This document shows, in pieces, positions 1 through 10,074 of a DNA stretch of 62,448 nucleotides (position 1 is the stretch's first letter; every line of letters starts with the position of its first letter). The DNA lies in contig JAVMKC010000103.1 in NCBI GenBank assembly GCA_031732795.1, positions 1 through 62,448 on the forward strand, in the 5' to 3' direction. Made by a program: the position numbers and the translations under genes. The notes below the pieces were generated by a model. That model saw nothing but the letters and a program-made list of their open reading frames with translations, had not been told where the DNA came from and did not search any database. The stretch comes from Accumulibacter sp031732795. Lineage in GTDB: Bacteria > Pseudomonadota > Gammaproteobacteria > Burkholderiales > Rhodocyclaceae.

Positions 1-93
1 ATCCCAACCTTCATACGCTTCTCTAAACCTCATCTGCCTGATCTCCGGTAGCAACTCCGTCCGCCTCAGCTCGCTCGTCCTTTGGAGCAACAT
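1..93 (-). CDS. possible transposase N-terminus, partial (runs off window)
   Basis: Reading the minus strand from an ATG at 93 gives 31 residues that run off the window. The tail IRQMRFREAYEGW resembles the start of ISNCY/IS481-like transposases, which often begin with a phrase close to RMRFEEAYEGW before a helix-turn-helix. Only the first residues are visible, so the family is a recollection-based inference. No clear Shine-Dalgarno precedes the ATG, and the IS terminal repeat could not be identified between this ORF and tRNA-Lys. It could be a complete IS cut by the window edge or a remnant. Confidence 0.4.
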   Translation of the reverse strand, partial: MLLQRTSELRRTELLPEIRQMRFREAYEGWD

Positions 94-137
94 AAACCGG
101 ACAGATTACGTGTTCCCTACAGTTCTCTACACGGTTG

Positions 138-166
138 TTGACAGCATTTCGCAAGCTCTTTAAAAT
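138..166 (+). promoter_or_regulatory. sigma-70 promoter of tRNA-Lys
   Basis: A perfect -35 TTGACA (138-143) and a -10 TAAAAT (161-166) are separated by 17 bp. Transcription should start near 173, about 7 nt before the mature tRNA. This is close to the sigma-70 consensus and typical of a stable-RNA promoter. Confidence 0.85.
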
Positions 167-179
167 ACTCCGTTTTCCG

Positions 180-255
180 GGGTTGGTAGCTCAGTCGGTA
201 GAGCAGTGGACTTTTAATCCATTGGTCGCGAGTTCGAGTCTCGCCCGACCCACCA
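180..255 (+). tRNA. tRNA-Lys (anticodon TTT)
   Basis: A complete 76-nt cloverleaf. The acceptor arm GGGTTGG pairs with CCGACCC (one G-T pair), the D arm contains GCTCAGTCGGTAGAGC, the anticodon loop is CTTTTAA, and the T loop is TTCGAGT. The CCA end is encoded at 253-255. Loop position 34-36 reads TTT, so it decodes lysine. It has its own promoter just upstream and precedes rpsU by about 215 bp. Confidence 0.97.
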
Positions 256-403
256 AGATTTTTTCGACAGGTTTTTCTGGTCTTTTGGGCTTTGCTCGGT
301 CTTGGCGCGCAAAGCAACAAAGGCTCACAAGGCGTCGGTTGTCGGTGAGCTTAGCTGTCGGCGCGAGTCCTGTCGGACCCCTGGGTACAGAGTGTGGCTG
401 AAA

Positions 404-433
404 GTCCAGGCTATGGTTTGTACAAGCCTGGAC
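404..433 (+). other. hairpin in the rpsU leader
   Basis: A perfect 9-bp inverted repeat, GTCCAGGCT (404-412) and AGCCTGGAC (425-433), has a 12-nt loop. No T-run follows, so it is not an obvious terminator. It sits 37 bp before the rpsU start and may mark the end of the tRNA transcript or act in the S21 leader; the role is inference. Confidence 0.5.
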
Positions 434-470
434 TCGCTATTTATCGAATCATTAAACTTGGGAAGAGTCA

Positions 471-683
471 ATGCCAGCTATCCGCGTTAAGGAAAACGAG
501 CCGTTCGAGGTTGCAATTCGGCGCTTTAAACGTACTGTCGAAAAAACCGGCTTGTTAACCGAGTTGCGCGCACGCGAGTTTTATGAAAAGCCGACGGCCG
601 AGCGCAAGCGCAAGTTGGCAGCGGCCGTCAAGCGTCATCACAAACGGATGCGCAGCCAGACGTTGCCACCCAAGCTGTACTGA
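471..683 (+). CDS. rpsU: 30S ribosomal protein S21
   Basis: A 70-residue basic protein starting PAIRVKENEPFEVAIRRFKR after Met, the standard bS21 N-terminus. The lysine/arginine-rich tail (KRHHKRMRSQ) is also typical. S21 belongs to the 30S subunit near the anti-Shine-Dalgarno end of 16S rRNA. The ATG follows GGGAAGAG at a normal distance. It is the first gene of the rpsU-yqeY-dnaG-rpoD macromolecular-synthesis block, the usual arrangement in proteobacteria. Confidence 0.97.
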   Translation: MPAIRVKENEPFEVAIRRFKRTVEKTGLLTELRAREFYEKPTAERKRKLAAAVKRHHKRMRSQTLPPKLY

Positions 684-710
684 TTTTTATCGTTCCTGGC
701 GTTTTTTGAA

Positions 711-745
711 GCCGTCTGCTGCTGGGCAGGCGGCTATTGGCGTTT
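711..745 (+). terminator. stem-loop with T-run after rpsU (attenuator-like)
   Basis: GCCGTCTGC (711-719) pairs with GCAGGCGGC (726-734) around a 6-nt loop, and a T5 run lies at 742-746. In other bacteria, partial termination between rpsU and dnaG lowers expression of the downstream genes; that use here is inferred. Confidence 0.6.
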
Positions 746-873
746 TTGGCTGCCGTATTTCAGTGGCGACTCGTCTGCCGCTTGACAAATTTTGGGTGCT
801 GCGCGGGTGACGCGCGCTTCAGGCGAACTGCTGAATGCCGCCAAGCGACCGGCAAGGCCGGGATCGGGAAACA

Positions 874-1323
874 ATGATGACCCTTAAAGAACGGATCAGC
901 GATGATCTCAAAGTGGCGATGCGAGCCCGCGATGCCCGCAAGCTCGGCGCTATTCGGTTGTTGATGGCCGAGATCAAACAAAAGGAAGTCGACGGACGTC
1001 TTCAGCTCGATGACGGGGCGGTGATTCTGGTGATCGACAAAATGCTCAAGCAGCGTCGGGATTCGATCAGCCAATTCGCTGCGGCGGGCCGGGACGATTT
1101 GGTGGCGCAGGAGACTTTCGAAGCCGAGATGCTCGCCGGCTATTTACCGGCCCGGTTGTCTGGTGAAGAAGTAGAAGTCGCGATCACCCAAGCGATCGCC
1201 GCGACTGGCGCTGGTGCCGGCGAGATTGGTAAAGTGATGACGGCCTTGCGGACGACTTTGGCCGGACGTGCCGACATGGGTGAAGTTTCGCGCCTGGTGA
1301 AGAGTCGCCTTGCCCAGGGCTGA
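874..1323 (+). CDS. yqeY: GatB/YqeY domain protein
   Basis: The protein starts MMTLKERISDDLKVAMRARD and has the family phrases KLGAIRLLMAEIKQKEVDGR and ETFEAEMLAGYLP. At 149 residues it matches the usual size of stand-alone YqeY proteins. These share a helical domain with the tail of GatB, the tRNA amidotransferase subunit, but their exact role is unsettled. An ATG at 835 is in frame, but the sequence before 874 is unlike the family and GGGAAAC just before 874 supports the later start. It lies between rpsU and dnaG, as in many betaproteobacteria, and is probably cotranscribed with them. Confidence 0.9.
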   Translation: MMTLKERISDDLKVAMRARDARKLGAIRLLMAEIKQKEVDGRLQLDDGAVILVIDKMLKQRRDSISQFAAAGRDDLVAQETFEAEMLAGYLPARLSGEEVEVAITQAIAATGAGAGEIGKVMTALRTTLAGRADMGEVSRLVKSRLAQG

Positions 1324-1369
1324 GCGCTCGTCGCGCTTGGCTTGCCGTTGATCACGCGTTTTGGCCACG

Positions 1370-3142
1370 ATGATTCCGGAATCGTTCATTCAAGGATTGT
1401 TGCAGCGTATCGATATCATCGATCTGATCGACGGCTACGTTCCCTTGAAAAAGGCTGGCGCCAATTTTGCGGCATGCTGCCCTTTTCACGCGGAGAAATC
1501 GCCGTCGTTCACTGTCAGTCCCAGCAAGCAGTTTTACCATTGCTTCGGTTGTGGCGCCCACGGAACGGCAATTGGTTTCTTGATGGAGTATGCCGGCCTC
1601 GGCTTTGTCGATGCGGTGAAAGATCTGGCGCACCGCGCAGGCGTGAGCGTTCCCGAAGAGGCGGTGGGTTCAGACTCGACGTCGCCGCCACGTTTTTCGT
1701 CGCCGGCCTTGACCGAGCTGATGACGCGTGCCAGCCAATTCTATCGCCAGCAGCTCAAGCGCTCCCAAATAGCGATTGCCTACCTCAAGGAACGCGGCTT
1801 GGGCGGGGAGATTTCCCGTGAGTTTGGTATCGGCTACGCTCCGGCAAACCCACAAAGCTTGTCCCAGGTTTTCGAGGATTATGGGCATCCCGATCTGCAA
1901 TTGGTCGGGCTGGTCATCAAGAACGACAAAGGGCGTCTGTACGACCGGTTTCGCGAACGCGTGATCTTTCCGATTCTCAGCCAGAAGGGGGAAGTGATTG
2001 CTTTCGGCGGCAGAGTGATCGGGGCGGGTGAGCCCAAGTATCTGAATTCGCCGGAAACACCGCTGTTCGAAAAAGGTAACGAGCTTTTCGGTTTGACGCA
2101 GGCGCGCGCAGCCATCCGTCAGAGCGAGGCGGTGATCGTCGTCGAAGGCTACATGGACGTGGTGGCGTTGGCGCAACACGGCATTGGCAATGTGGTCGCG
2201 GCCCTCGGTACGGCGACCACTTCGACGCACGTTCGAAAGCTGCTGCGACAGGCCGATCGGGTGATCTTTTGTTTCGATGGCGATAGTGCCGGCCGCAAAG
2301 CGGCGTGGCGCGCGCTGGAAAACAGCCTGGAGATATTGACCGAGCAAAAATCGATCAATTTCGTTTTCTTGCCGGAAAGCGACGATCCCGACAGTTTTGT
2401 CCGTCGGGAAGGGCAGGACGCGTTTCGACGCTTGGTCGAACACGCCATGCCGTTATCCGATTTCATGCTCCGCGAAATGTCCAGGCGTTGCGATCTGACC
2501 AGCGCCGAAGGACGGGCTAAACTGATTGCAGACGCTCGGCCGTTGTTGGGCCGATTGTCTTCGCCATTGCTGCGTTTGCAGTTGACTAAGCGGTTGGCGA
2601 CCGTCAGCGGTTTTTCGCAGGTCGAGGTCGAACGGTTGTGCAATTTGCGGCCGATTGTCGGACAGGCGCCTGGTCGGGCGCCACGGCCGACACCGCCGTC
2701 GATCATCCGCCGGTTGTTGCCCTTGGTTTTACAAAAGCCGCAATTGGCGATGGCTGTGCCCTTGAATCTGCTGTCAGCAACATCACAGGAGACGCAGGCT
2801 CTGCGTCAATTGTGTGAAACCATCGCCCAGAGTGGTGATCAGCCGCCAGCCTATCCGGCCTTGCTGGAAAGGCTGCGCGGCAGCGGGAATGAAGGTATTT
2901 TGCAAGCGGCGGCGGCTGAACTATTGGAACTGCCGTTTGCCGAAGAAGCGATCGACGAAGAATTCGCCGGCGCGCTCAGACAATTGCGGGACAACGAGAT
3001 GAAACGCACCCTCGAATCGCTGCAGGAGAAAGTTCGCCGGCTCGGTGTCGGCGGTCTGTCGAGCGAAGAGAAGCAACGTTATCTACAGGCGATCCGCGGC
3101 TGCAGCGGCGCGCCGACTTCGTCCGATGAACGCAAAGAGTGA
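1370..3142 (+). CDS. dnaG: DNA primase
   Basis: A protein of 590 residues that makes the RNA primers for DNA replication. The CHC2 zinc finger is intact: C37, H40, C58 and C61 in CPFH...CFGC. The primase core follows with FGGRVIG, and the Toprim domain has VVEGYMDV (glutamate near residue 255) and FDGDSAG (the DxD-type acidic pair). The C-terminal third is the divergent DnaB-interaction region. An in-frame TTG at 1361 is possible, but MIPESFIQ is the expected N-terminus. The gene ends about 45 bp before rpoD. Confidence 0.97.
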   Translation: MIPESFIQGLLQRIDIIDLIDGYVPLKKAGANFAACCPFHAEKSPSFTVSPSKQFYHCFGCGAHGTAIGFLMEYAGLGFVDAVKDLAHRAGVSVPEEAVGSDSTSPPRFSSPALTELMTRASQFYRQQLKRSQIAIAYLKERGLGGEISREFGIGYAPANPQSLSQVFEDYGHPDLQLVGLVIKNDKGRLYDRFRERVIFPILSQKGEVIAFGGRVIGAGEPKYLNSPETPLFEKGNELFGLTQARAAIRQSEAVIVVEGYMDVVALAQHGIGNVVAALGTATTSTHVRKLLRQADRVIFCFDGDSAGRKAAWRALENSLEILTEQKSINFVFLPESDDPDSFVRREGQDAFRRLVEHAMPLSDFMLREMSRRCDLTSAEGRAKLIADARPLLGRLSSPLLRLQLTKRLATVSGFSQVEVERLCNLRPIVGQAPGRAPRPTPPSIIRRLLPLVLQKPQLAMAVPLNLLSATSQETQALRQLCETIAQSGDQPPAYPALLERLRGSGNEGILQAAAAELLELPFAEEAIDEEFAGALRQLRDNEMKRTLESLQEKVRRLGVGGLSSEEKQRYLQAIRGCSGAPTSSDERKE

Positions 3143-3187
3143 TAAAATAAGCAGTTTTTCCAGAATAACGCTATCCGGGAATTGGTC

Positions 3188-5131
3188 ATGGCAAGGGAAA
3201 AAGTGGTAACGACAAAAACGGCGAAAGCCAAGGCCACCGCAGAATTGCTGGCACAGGTCGGGACACCCCCGACGCCGGTGGATGACGAGACGCGCAAAAT
3301 GCGTCTCAAGACGCTGATCAAGCTGGGAAAGGAACGTGGTTTCCTGACCTATGCCGAAATCAACGATCATCTGCCCGATGACGTCGTCGATGCCGAGCAG
3401 ATCGAAAGCATCATCAGCACGTTCAACGACATGGGCATTCAGGTGTATGACGAGGCGCCTGATGCCGAAACGCTGCTGATGTCCGACGCCACTCCGGCCG
3501 CCGGTGCGGACGATGCCGATGTCGAGGAGCAGGCCGAGCAGGCGTTGTCGACCGTCGATTCCGAATTCGGTCGGACCACCGATCCGGTCCGGATGTACAT
3601 GCGCGAAATGGGGTCGGTCGAATTATTGACCCGTGAAGGCGAAATCGAAATCGCCAAGCGGATCGAGGATGGTCTCAAACACATGATCCAGGCCATTTCG
3701 GCCTGCCCGACCACCATTGCCGAGATCGTCAATTGCGCCGACAAGATCGCCAACGATGAAATGCGCATCGATGAATTGATCGACGGGCTGATCGATCCCG
3801 AGACCGAAGGCACGCTCGAAGAATTGGCTGACGAACTGCCGGTGTCTGACGATGAGGATGAAGAAGGCGCCGAGGCAGTCGAAGGCGCCGCAGCCGCGGC
3901 GACCCTGCTCAAGTTGAAGACCGAAGGGCTCGAACGGTTGGCGGTGATCCGCGAACATTATCAGCAGGCGCATCTGCTGCTGGTGCGCAAGGGCTCCCAG
4001 GACAAGGAATATCTCGCATTGCAGGACGCCATCTCCGAGGCGATGATGGGCATCCGCTTCACCTCCAAGACCATCGAACGGCTGTGCGATTCGGTGCGGG
4101 CGATGGTCGAGGAAGCACGCAGCTGCGAACGCAAGATCCAGCGGATCTGTGTTGACACCGTGCGCATGCCGCGTCCGCATTTCATCAAGGTTTTTCCGGG
4201 CAACGAACTGAATATCGGCTGGGTGGATGCGGAAATCGCTGGAGCAGGCAAGACCTACGGCGCGGTTTTGTCGCGTAACGCCCCCAACATCAAGGAGGAA
4301 CAACGGAAATTGCTCGCCTTGCAGGATCGCATCGGCATTCCGCTGCGCGAGTTGAAAGATATCAACAAGCAGATGTCGACCGGTGAAGCCAAGGCGCGGC
4401 GCGCCAAGCGCGAGATGACCGAGGCCAACCTGCGTCTGGTCATTTCGATTGCCAAGAAATATACCAATCGCGGGCTGCAATTCCTCGACCTGATTCAGGA
4501 AGGCAATATTGGTCTGATGAAAGCGGTCGATAAATTCGAGTACCGTCGGGGCTACAAATTCTCGACCTACGCCACTTGGTGGATCCGGCAGGCGATCACC
4601 CGTTCGATCGCCGATCAGGCGCGGACCATCCGCATTCCGGTGCATATGATCGAGACGATCAACAAGATGAACCGCATCTCCAGGCAAATCCTGCAAGAAA
4701 CCGGCATGGAAGCCGACCCGGCGACCCTGGCCAAGAAAATGGAAATGCCCGAGGAGAAAATCCGCAAGATCTTGAAGATCAGCAAGGAGCCGATTTCGAT
4801 GGAGACGCCGATCGGTGACGACGACGATTCACATCTCGGCGATTTCATCGAAGATCAGGCGACCCTGGCGCCTACCGAAGCCGCCCTTTATTCGAGTTTG
4901 CGTTTCATCACCAAGGACGTTCTCGATACGCTCACCCCGCGCGAAGCCAAAGTCCTGCGCATGCGTTTCGGCATTGAGATGAATACCGACCACACGCTCG
5001 AAGAGGTCGGTAAACAATTTGACGTTACCCGTGAACGAATCCGGCAGATCGAAGCCAAAGCCTTGCGCAAGCTCCGGCACCCCTCACGCTCGGACAAGCT
5101 GCGCAGCTTCCTGGATAACGGCAACAACTGA
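3188..5131 (+). CDS. rpoD: RNA polymerase sigma-70 factor
   Basis: The housekeeping sigma factor, 647 residues. Visible parts in order are: region 1.1 with an acidic stretch; region 1.2 with DPVRMYMREMG; a long acidic non-conserved region; region 2 with QFLDLIQEGNIGLMKAVDKF and YKFSTYATWWIRQAITR (-10 recognition and melting); region 3; and region 4 with LEEVGKQFDVTRERIRQIEAK (the -35 helix-turn-helix). It ends KLRSFLDNGNN, near the usual SFL...D tail. ATG 3188 is preferred over a TTG at 3182. The TGA stop is also the left edge of the element at 5132-5274. Confidence 0.98.
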   Translation: MAREKVVTTKTAKAKATAELLAQVGTPPTPVDDETRKMRLKTLIKLGKERGFLTYAEINDHLPDDVVDAEQIESIISTFNDMGIQVYDEAPDAETLLMSDATPAAGADDADVEEQAEQALSTVDSEFGRTTDPVRMYMREMGSVELLTREGEIEIAKRIEDGLKHMIQAISACPTTIAEIVNCADKIANDEMRIDELIDGLIDPETEGTLEELADELPVSDDEDEEGAEAVEGAAAAATLLKLKTEGLERLAVIREHYQQAHLLLVRKGSQDKEYLALQDAISEAMMGIRFTSKTIERLCDSVRAMVEEARSCERKIQRICVDTVRMPRPHFIKVFPGNELNIGWVDAEIAGAGKTYGAVLSRNAPNIKEEQRKLLALQDRIGIPLRELKDINKQMSTGEAKARRAKREMTEANLRLVISIAKKYTNRGLQFLDLIQEGNIGLMKAVDKFEYRRGYKFSTYATWWIRQAITRSIADQARTIRIPVHMIETINKMNRISRQILQETGMEADPATLAKKMEMPEEKIRKILKISKEPISMETPIGDDDDSHLGDFIEDQATLAPTEAALYSSLRFITKDVLDTLTPREAKVLRMRFGIEMNTDHTLEEVGKQFDVTRERIRQIEAKALRKLRHPSRSDKLRSFLDNGNN

Positions 5132-5274
5132 GAGGTTGTGAAGAAATCGTTGCGAGCAGACCAAGATGTCCGGCGCGAGCGAGCGAACGACGAGACCTAT
5201 CAAATAGATAGGCGAGGAGTGAGCGAGTGAGCAACGCCGCAGATGGGCTGCGCAGTAGATTTATTCACAACCTC
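5132..5274. repeat. 143-bp palindromic MITE-like element with TGA target duplication
   Basis: The terminal inverted repeats are GAGGTTGTGAAGAAATC (5132-5148) and the reverse complement of GATTTATTCACAACCTC (5258-5274), identical at 16 of 17 positions. Both edges are flanked by TGA (5129-5131 and 5275-5277), consistent with a 3-bp target duplication. A centre hairpin, CCTATC/GATAGG around AAATA (196-212 of the 5000s), and weaker symmetry between the arms make the whole element an imperfect palindrome. It has no coding potential. It is probably a non-autonomous element mobilised by an IS elsewhere in the genome. Confidence 0.75.
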
Positions 5275-5287
5275 TGAGTCCGTTACC

Positions 5288-5322
5288 GCGACCGAATCCG
5301 GCGTCACACCGGATTCGGTCGC
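5288..5322. terminator. bidirectional terminator between rpoD and tyrS
   Basis: A perfect 14-bp stem, GCGACCGAATCCGG (5288-5301) and CCGGATTCGGTCGC (5309-5322), has a 7-nt loop and is followed on the plus strand by TTTCT. It lies between the convergent rpoD and tyrS genes. The plus-strand T-run is short. Confidence 0.75.
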
Positions 5323-5325
5323 TTT

Positions 5326-6525
<1,200 letters not shown>

Positions 6526-6613
6526 CGGTCTTCTTTCAGATTTTTTGCCTGACAGGGGCTTTTGATCGGGGCGATTTCTTGATAGGCTAGTGAGCTTTGC
6601 TCCAGGTCTGCCT

Positions 6614-7942
6614 ATGAAAAACGAGAAACGCGGGATTCTACCGCATTCTGGTCGGGCCTTCGACCGCCTGTTTCGTCATCGTTGGCTGTTGTCCGGGGTT
6701 TCTGGCGTGTCGCTGCTAGGAATGGTTGCCGCCTTCGCCATTGCTCCCCCGGCAGATCTCCTGCCGTCGCAAGCAACCGTCATTGAACAATTGCCTGCGC
6801 CGACTCTCCTGCCCTTGGCTTCCGACGACACATCTTTTGTCCGTGAGGAACGGGTACTGGCCAGCGATACCATCGCCAGTTTGCTGATTCGCCTGGGTGC
6901 CAGTGATCGTGAGGCGATCGATCATCTCGGCAAGGATCGCAAGGCGCAAACGCTGATCACCAGCAATCTCCGCCCTGGAACGGTCGTGAGCGCCCGGATT
7001 GCCGTGACCGGGGAATTGCTCCATCTGTCTTTTCCACTGGTCGACAAAAACACCGTGGTCAGTCTGGATCGTCTCGGCAAGCGTTTCGTCAGCGCGGAAC
7101 AAGCCTTGACTCTCGAACAGCGGACGGTGATCAAATCCGGTGAAATCCGAGGTTCATTCATCAGCGCCAGCAACGCGGCAGGACTTCCTGAACCGATTGC
7201 GACGCAATTGGTTGGCCTCTTCGGCAATGAAGGCAATTTTTACCGTGCGTTGCGCCAGGGCGATCGCTTTTCGGTGGTTTATGAAAGCTTCGTCTACCAT
7301 GGTCAGGAAGTGCGTGCCGGCCGTATTCTGGCGGCGGAGCTGGGCAATCGCCACCGGACCCAGCAGGCGTACTGGTTCCAGTTCGAGCCCGGCCGTGGCG
7401 CTTATTACACCGCGGACGGCAAAAGTTTGAGCAAACCTTTTCTGAACGCGCCGGTCGAAAACCCGCAGGTCTCTTCAGGTTTTTCAACGTCTCGATTCCA
7501 CCCCATTTTTCAGACGTGGCGTGCGCATAAAGGCGTCGATTATGCCGCGCCGACCGGTACCAAGGTTCTGGCAGTGGCAGATGGCGTCGTCGAAACCGCC
7601 GAACCGCAGAACGGTTACGGCAATGTGATCATCCTGCGTCACGATGCCACGTATTCGACGGTTTATGGACACCTCAACGAATTCGCCGAGGGACTTGCCA
7701 AAGGTTCCCGGGTTCATCAGGGCGAGGTGATCGGCTATGTCGGACGCACAGGCTGGGCAACCGACTCGCATCTGCACTATGAATTCAGGATCAATGACGA
7801 ACAAGTCGATCCGGAAGCGCTGACTCTGCCGGAATCGATTGTTCTCGACCGATTGCGTCTGACCCGCTTCAAGGCGGCTCGACAAATCTTGCGTGCCCAG
7901 CTCGATCTGGCCAAGGAAATCACCCTGGCCTCGGTCGAGTGA
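6614..7942 (+). CDS. M23 family murein endopeptidase, membrane-anchored
   Basis: A probable zinc-dependent peptidoglycan endopeptidase of the MepM/OapA type. An N-terminal membrane segment lies around residues 20-45, followed by a periplasmic region of about 250 residues. The LytM/M23 domain near the C-terminus has HKGVDYAAPTGT (first H and D) and HLHYEFR (the HxH motif), so the metal site looks complete. ATG 6614 is chosen; an in-frame GTG at 6590 would add 8 residues, and neither has a strong ribosome-binding site. anmK, often next in related genomes, is not present here. Confidence 0.92.
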   Translation: MKNEKRGILPHSGRAFDRLFRHRWLLSGVSGVSLLGMVAAFAIAPPADLLPSQATVIEQLPAPTLLPLASDDTSFVREERVLASDTIASLLIRLGASDREAIDHLGKDRKAQTLITSNLRPGTVVSARIAVTGELLHLSFPLVDKNTVVSLDRLGKRFVSAEQALTLEQRTVIKSGEIRGSFISASNAAGLPEPIATQLVGLFGNEGNFYRALRQGDRFSVVYESFVYHGQEVRAGRILAAELGNRHRTQQAYWFQFEPGRGAYYTADGKSLSKPFLNAPVENPQVSSGFSTSRFHPIFQTWRAHKGVDYAAPTGTKVLAVADGVVETAEPQNGYGNVIILRHDATYSTVYGHLNEFAEGLAKGSRVHQGEVIGYVGRTGWATDSHLHYEFRINDEQVDPEALTLPESIVLDRLRLTRFKAARQILRAQLDLAKEITLASVE

Positions 7943-7968
7943 CCTGATGATGAACTGAAGCAATGCCG

Positions 7969-8141
7969 CGGCGGACGATTCCGCCGGGCAGTGCTGTGTC
8001 ACCAAACGCGCTTCATATTCTCGGGATCGTTTCGTAGCCCGGCATCAGCCTTTTGAGAGGCGCCGCCGCTGACGCGGTTCTCACTCAATGCCCCCCATGT
8101 CTGGCCCTCGTCGTTGGCGTCAGCGCCACCATCGACGAGGG
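7969..8141. other. intergenic region with two hairpins
   Basis: The gap between the M23 gene and the HD-GYP gene holds two inverted repeats. CGGCGGA/TCCGCCG (7969-7986) could end the M23 transcript but lacks a T-run. CCCTCGTCG (8105-8113) pairs with CGACGAGGG (8133-8141) and encloses TGGCGTCAGCGCCA, giving a long nested hairpin downstream of the HD-GYP stop. No ORF with a ribosome-binding site was seen here. Confidence 0.45.
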
Positions 8142-8165
8142 AGAGCATTGAGCATTGCGATCAGA

Positions 8166-9740
8166 TCAATTCCGCCATTTCATGGCTTCCTGGATTTCGC
8201 TAGGCAGAGGCTCGGTCGATGAAATCAAATCGTCTAGAGCGTGCTGGCGATAAAGCTGCATGAACGCTTTGACGACTTGTGGGTCGAAATGGCTGCCGCT
8301 GCCGGCTTCGATTTCAGCGGCGGCACGGTCCGGGTGCCACGACTCTTTGTAGGGACGCTGGCTGATCAGATTGTCGAAGACGTCGGCAACGGCAACGACG
8401 CGGGCAGCAAAGGGAATTTCGACGCCGCGCAGAGCGTTCGGGTAGCCGCTGCCGTCCCAGTGCTCGTGATGCGAACGGGCGATGACCCGGGCGACACCTT
8501 GCGAGACACTGCGGCTGAGCACGGCGTCGCCGATCCGCGTATGGCGTCGCATGGCGTTGATCTCGTCTTCGTCGAGCGGACCGGCTTTGCGCAGCAGATC
8601 GTCGGAGATGCCGACCTTGCCGACATCATGCAAACGGCTGGCCCGGGCATAGAGGTCGGCTTCGCTTTCCGGGCAACCGAGTGCCATTGCCAGTCGGCGG
8701 GTGTATTCCTGGATGCGGTGGATGTGCCGGCCGGTGGCGCTGTCCTTGAATTCTGCGATGTGACCGAGCATGTCGATTGCTTCGTCGTACGAGGCTTCGA
8801 GGCTGTGGTGCAAACGGAAATTGTCGAGTGCAGCGGCGCATTGATTGGCCATCACTTGAATCAACTCACGGTCTTCGGCGGTCAGCTCGACCCGCAGTTC
8901 GAGATAGACGAAACCGAGGATTTCCTCCTTGATGCGTAGCGGCACGACCATCGCGTTGTGACGCAGTGCTTTCGGGTGTTCGTTGTTGATCACCACCCGG
9001 GAACAGAGTTCGCTGATTTGCTGTCGGCGAAATTCGCTTTCGGCACCAGTACGGAAGTCGCCAGTTCCGGCGCGGATACGGATATCCTCACCGGCCATGG
9101 TCGACACCAAGCCGTCGAGGGTCGAGATGATTCCCGAGTGTTCGAGATTGCAAATGCCGATGATCTGCATCAGCACGCCGCGAAAATACTCTTCCAGACG
9201 GTCGCGATGCAGGTTGTAGAGTTCGGGCGTAATGTCGAGAATCCGCGTCAGGCCGTGGCGGTTGAGTTCGATGGTCTGCAAGTCTCGATAGCTTTTGATG
9301 CGGGCACGAACCGTGGTGTAAAGCTGGGAGGCGGCCAGTTGCCGCGTATCCTGACAATCGTCGATGTCGAAACCGTCAATGAACGAGCGATCCAGTGCCG
9401 TTTCGGGCTTATCGGCGCGCACGATCAAGCGGATCAGCCGATTGCCCAGTTTTTCCCGAATGAATTCAACTAGTTTCAAACCGGACTCATCGCTTTCAGC
9501 CATTGCGTCGATCAACGCAACGGCAATATCGCGATGTTCGCGCAGTTTGAGGCGGGCTTCGCGGGCCGAGGTGGCTTCGATGATTTCCAGCGGCCGGCTG
9601 GCGAATGAAAAATCGCTCAGATGGAGCCCGACCAAGCGCCGGGCCTCAGGCTCATCGTCGACGACCAGGAGCTTCCAGGGATCGAGACGAGGAGGCTGAC
9701 GTTCGGTCGAGGTCCGTTGTGGCTTCGATAGGGTCTTCAT
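8166..9740 (-). CDS. REC-DUF3369-HD-GYP response regulator (c-di-GMP phosphodiesterase)
   Basis: A 524-residue protein predicted to degrade c-di-GMP. The receiver domain (about 22-150) starts KLLVVDDEPEARR and has ALIDAM with the likely phospho-acceptor aspartate, but the usual threonine/lysine region (LIVRADKPE) is atypical. The middle section (about 165-330) is the GAF-like DUF3369 region. The HD-GYP domain (about 340-500) has the HD pair in RLHDVGKVGI and the GYP-region phrase HHEHWDGSGYP, both intact. It lies downstream of the REC-PAS-GGDEF gene on the same strand but 330 bp apart, so it may have its own promoter. Confidence 0.93.
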   Translation of the reverse strand: MKTLSKPQRTSTERQPPRLDPWKLLVVDDEPEARRLVGLHLSDFSFASRPLEIIEATSAREARLKLREHRDIAVALIDAMAESDESGLKLVEFIREKLGNRLIRLIVRADKPETALDRSFIDGFDIDDCQDTRQLAASQLYTTVRARIKSYRDLQTIELNRHGLTRILDITPELYNLHRDRLEEYFRGVLMQIIGICNLEHSGIISTLDGLVSTMAGEDIRIRAGTGDFRTGAESEFRRQQISELCSRVVINNEHPKALRHNAMVVPLRIKEEILGFVYLELRVELTAEDRELIQVMANQCAAALDNFRLHHSLEASYDEAIDMLGHIAEFKDSATGRHIHRIQEYTRRLAMALGCPESEADLYARASRLHDVGKVGISDDLLRKAGPLDEDEINAMRRHTRIGDAVLSRSVSQGVARVIARSHHEHWDGSGYPNALRGVEIPFAARVVAVADVFDNLISQRPYKESWHPDRAAAEIEAGSGSHFDPQVVKAFMQLYRQHALDDLISSTEPLPSEIQEAMKWRN

Positions 9741-10074
9741 TACGTGTTCACTTTCTTGGCGGTGTCCAGCGTGAAATATCGATGAATAAACGGGTTTAGC
9801 GGCCGAGGTGCCCTAATGACGGATAGTGCCGTACAGAGCGAGGCAAACCGGTCACATAAGAAAGGCCTCCCCGCGATAGTCACCGGCCGCGCTACACGTA
9901 GTATAAAACGGCTCAAAAGCATGCGGCATCTTCTTGCACCATGCTGCTGACATCAGCAACGCTGCGGCACCCTTCCAAAGCTCTTAGCTTTTTGCATTAA
10001 TGTGGATTTGTCTTCATTGGGCGTTGTCCGCCGCTATTGGGATGGCGATGGGCCTGTCGGGTTTGGCGGGGCAC
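9741..10074. other. gap between the two c-di-GMP genes
   Basis: No convincing gene. On the minus strand, TATACT (about 9,896-9,901) could be a -10 for the HD-GYP gene, but no good -35 was found. A small hairpin, GCTGATGTCAGC, lies near 9,945-9,960. A plus-strand GGCAAACC near 9,852 resembles part of a GEMM riboswitch, but the GACGCAAAGCC core is absent. Confidence 0.4.

Noticed and set aside
370..385. CCTGTCGGAC motif resembling the end of the 60,677 element
   Set aside because: Only a 10-bp partial match without a partner inverted repeat; likely chance.
3623..4696. 357-residue minus-strand open frame inside rpoD
   Set aside because: It is fully antisense to rpoD, has no ribosome-binding site and an Asp/His/Gln-rich composition typical of shadow frames in high-GC DNA.
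9840..9900. Second possible c-di-GMP riboswitch (GGCAAACC) near the HD-GYP gene
   Set aside because: It lies on the plus strand, away from any plus-strand gene start, and lacks the GACGCAAAGCC core and GNRA stem.
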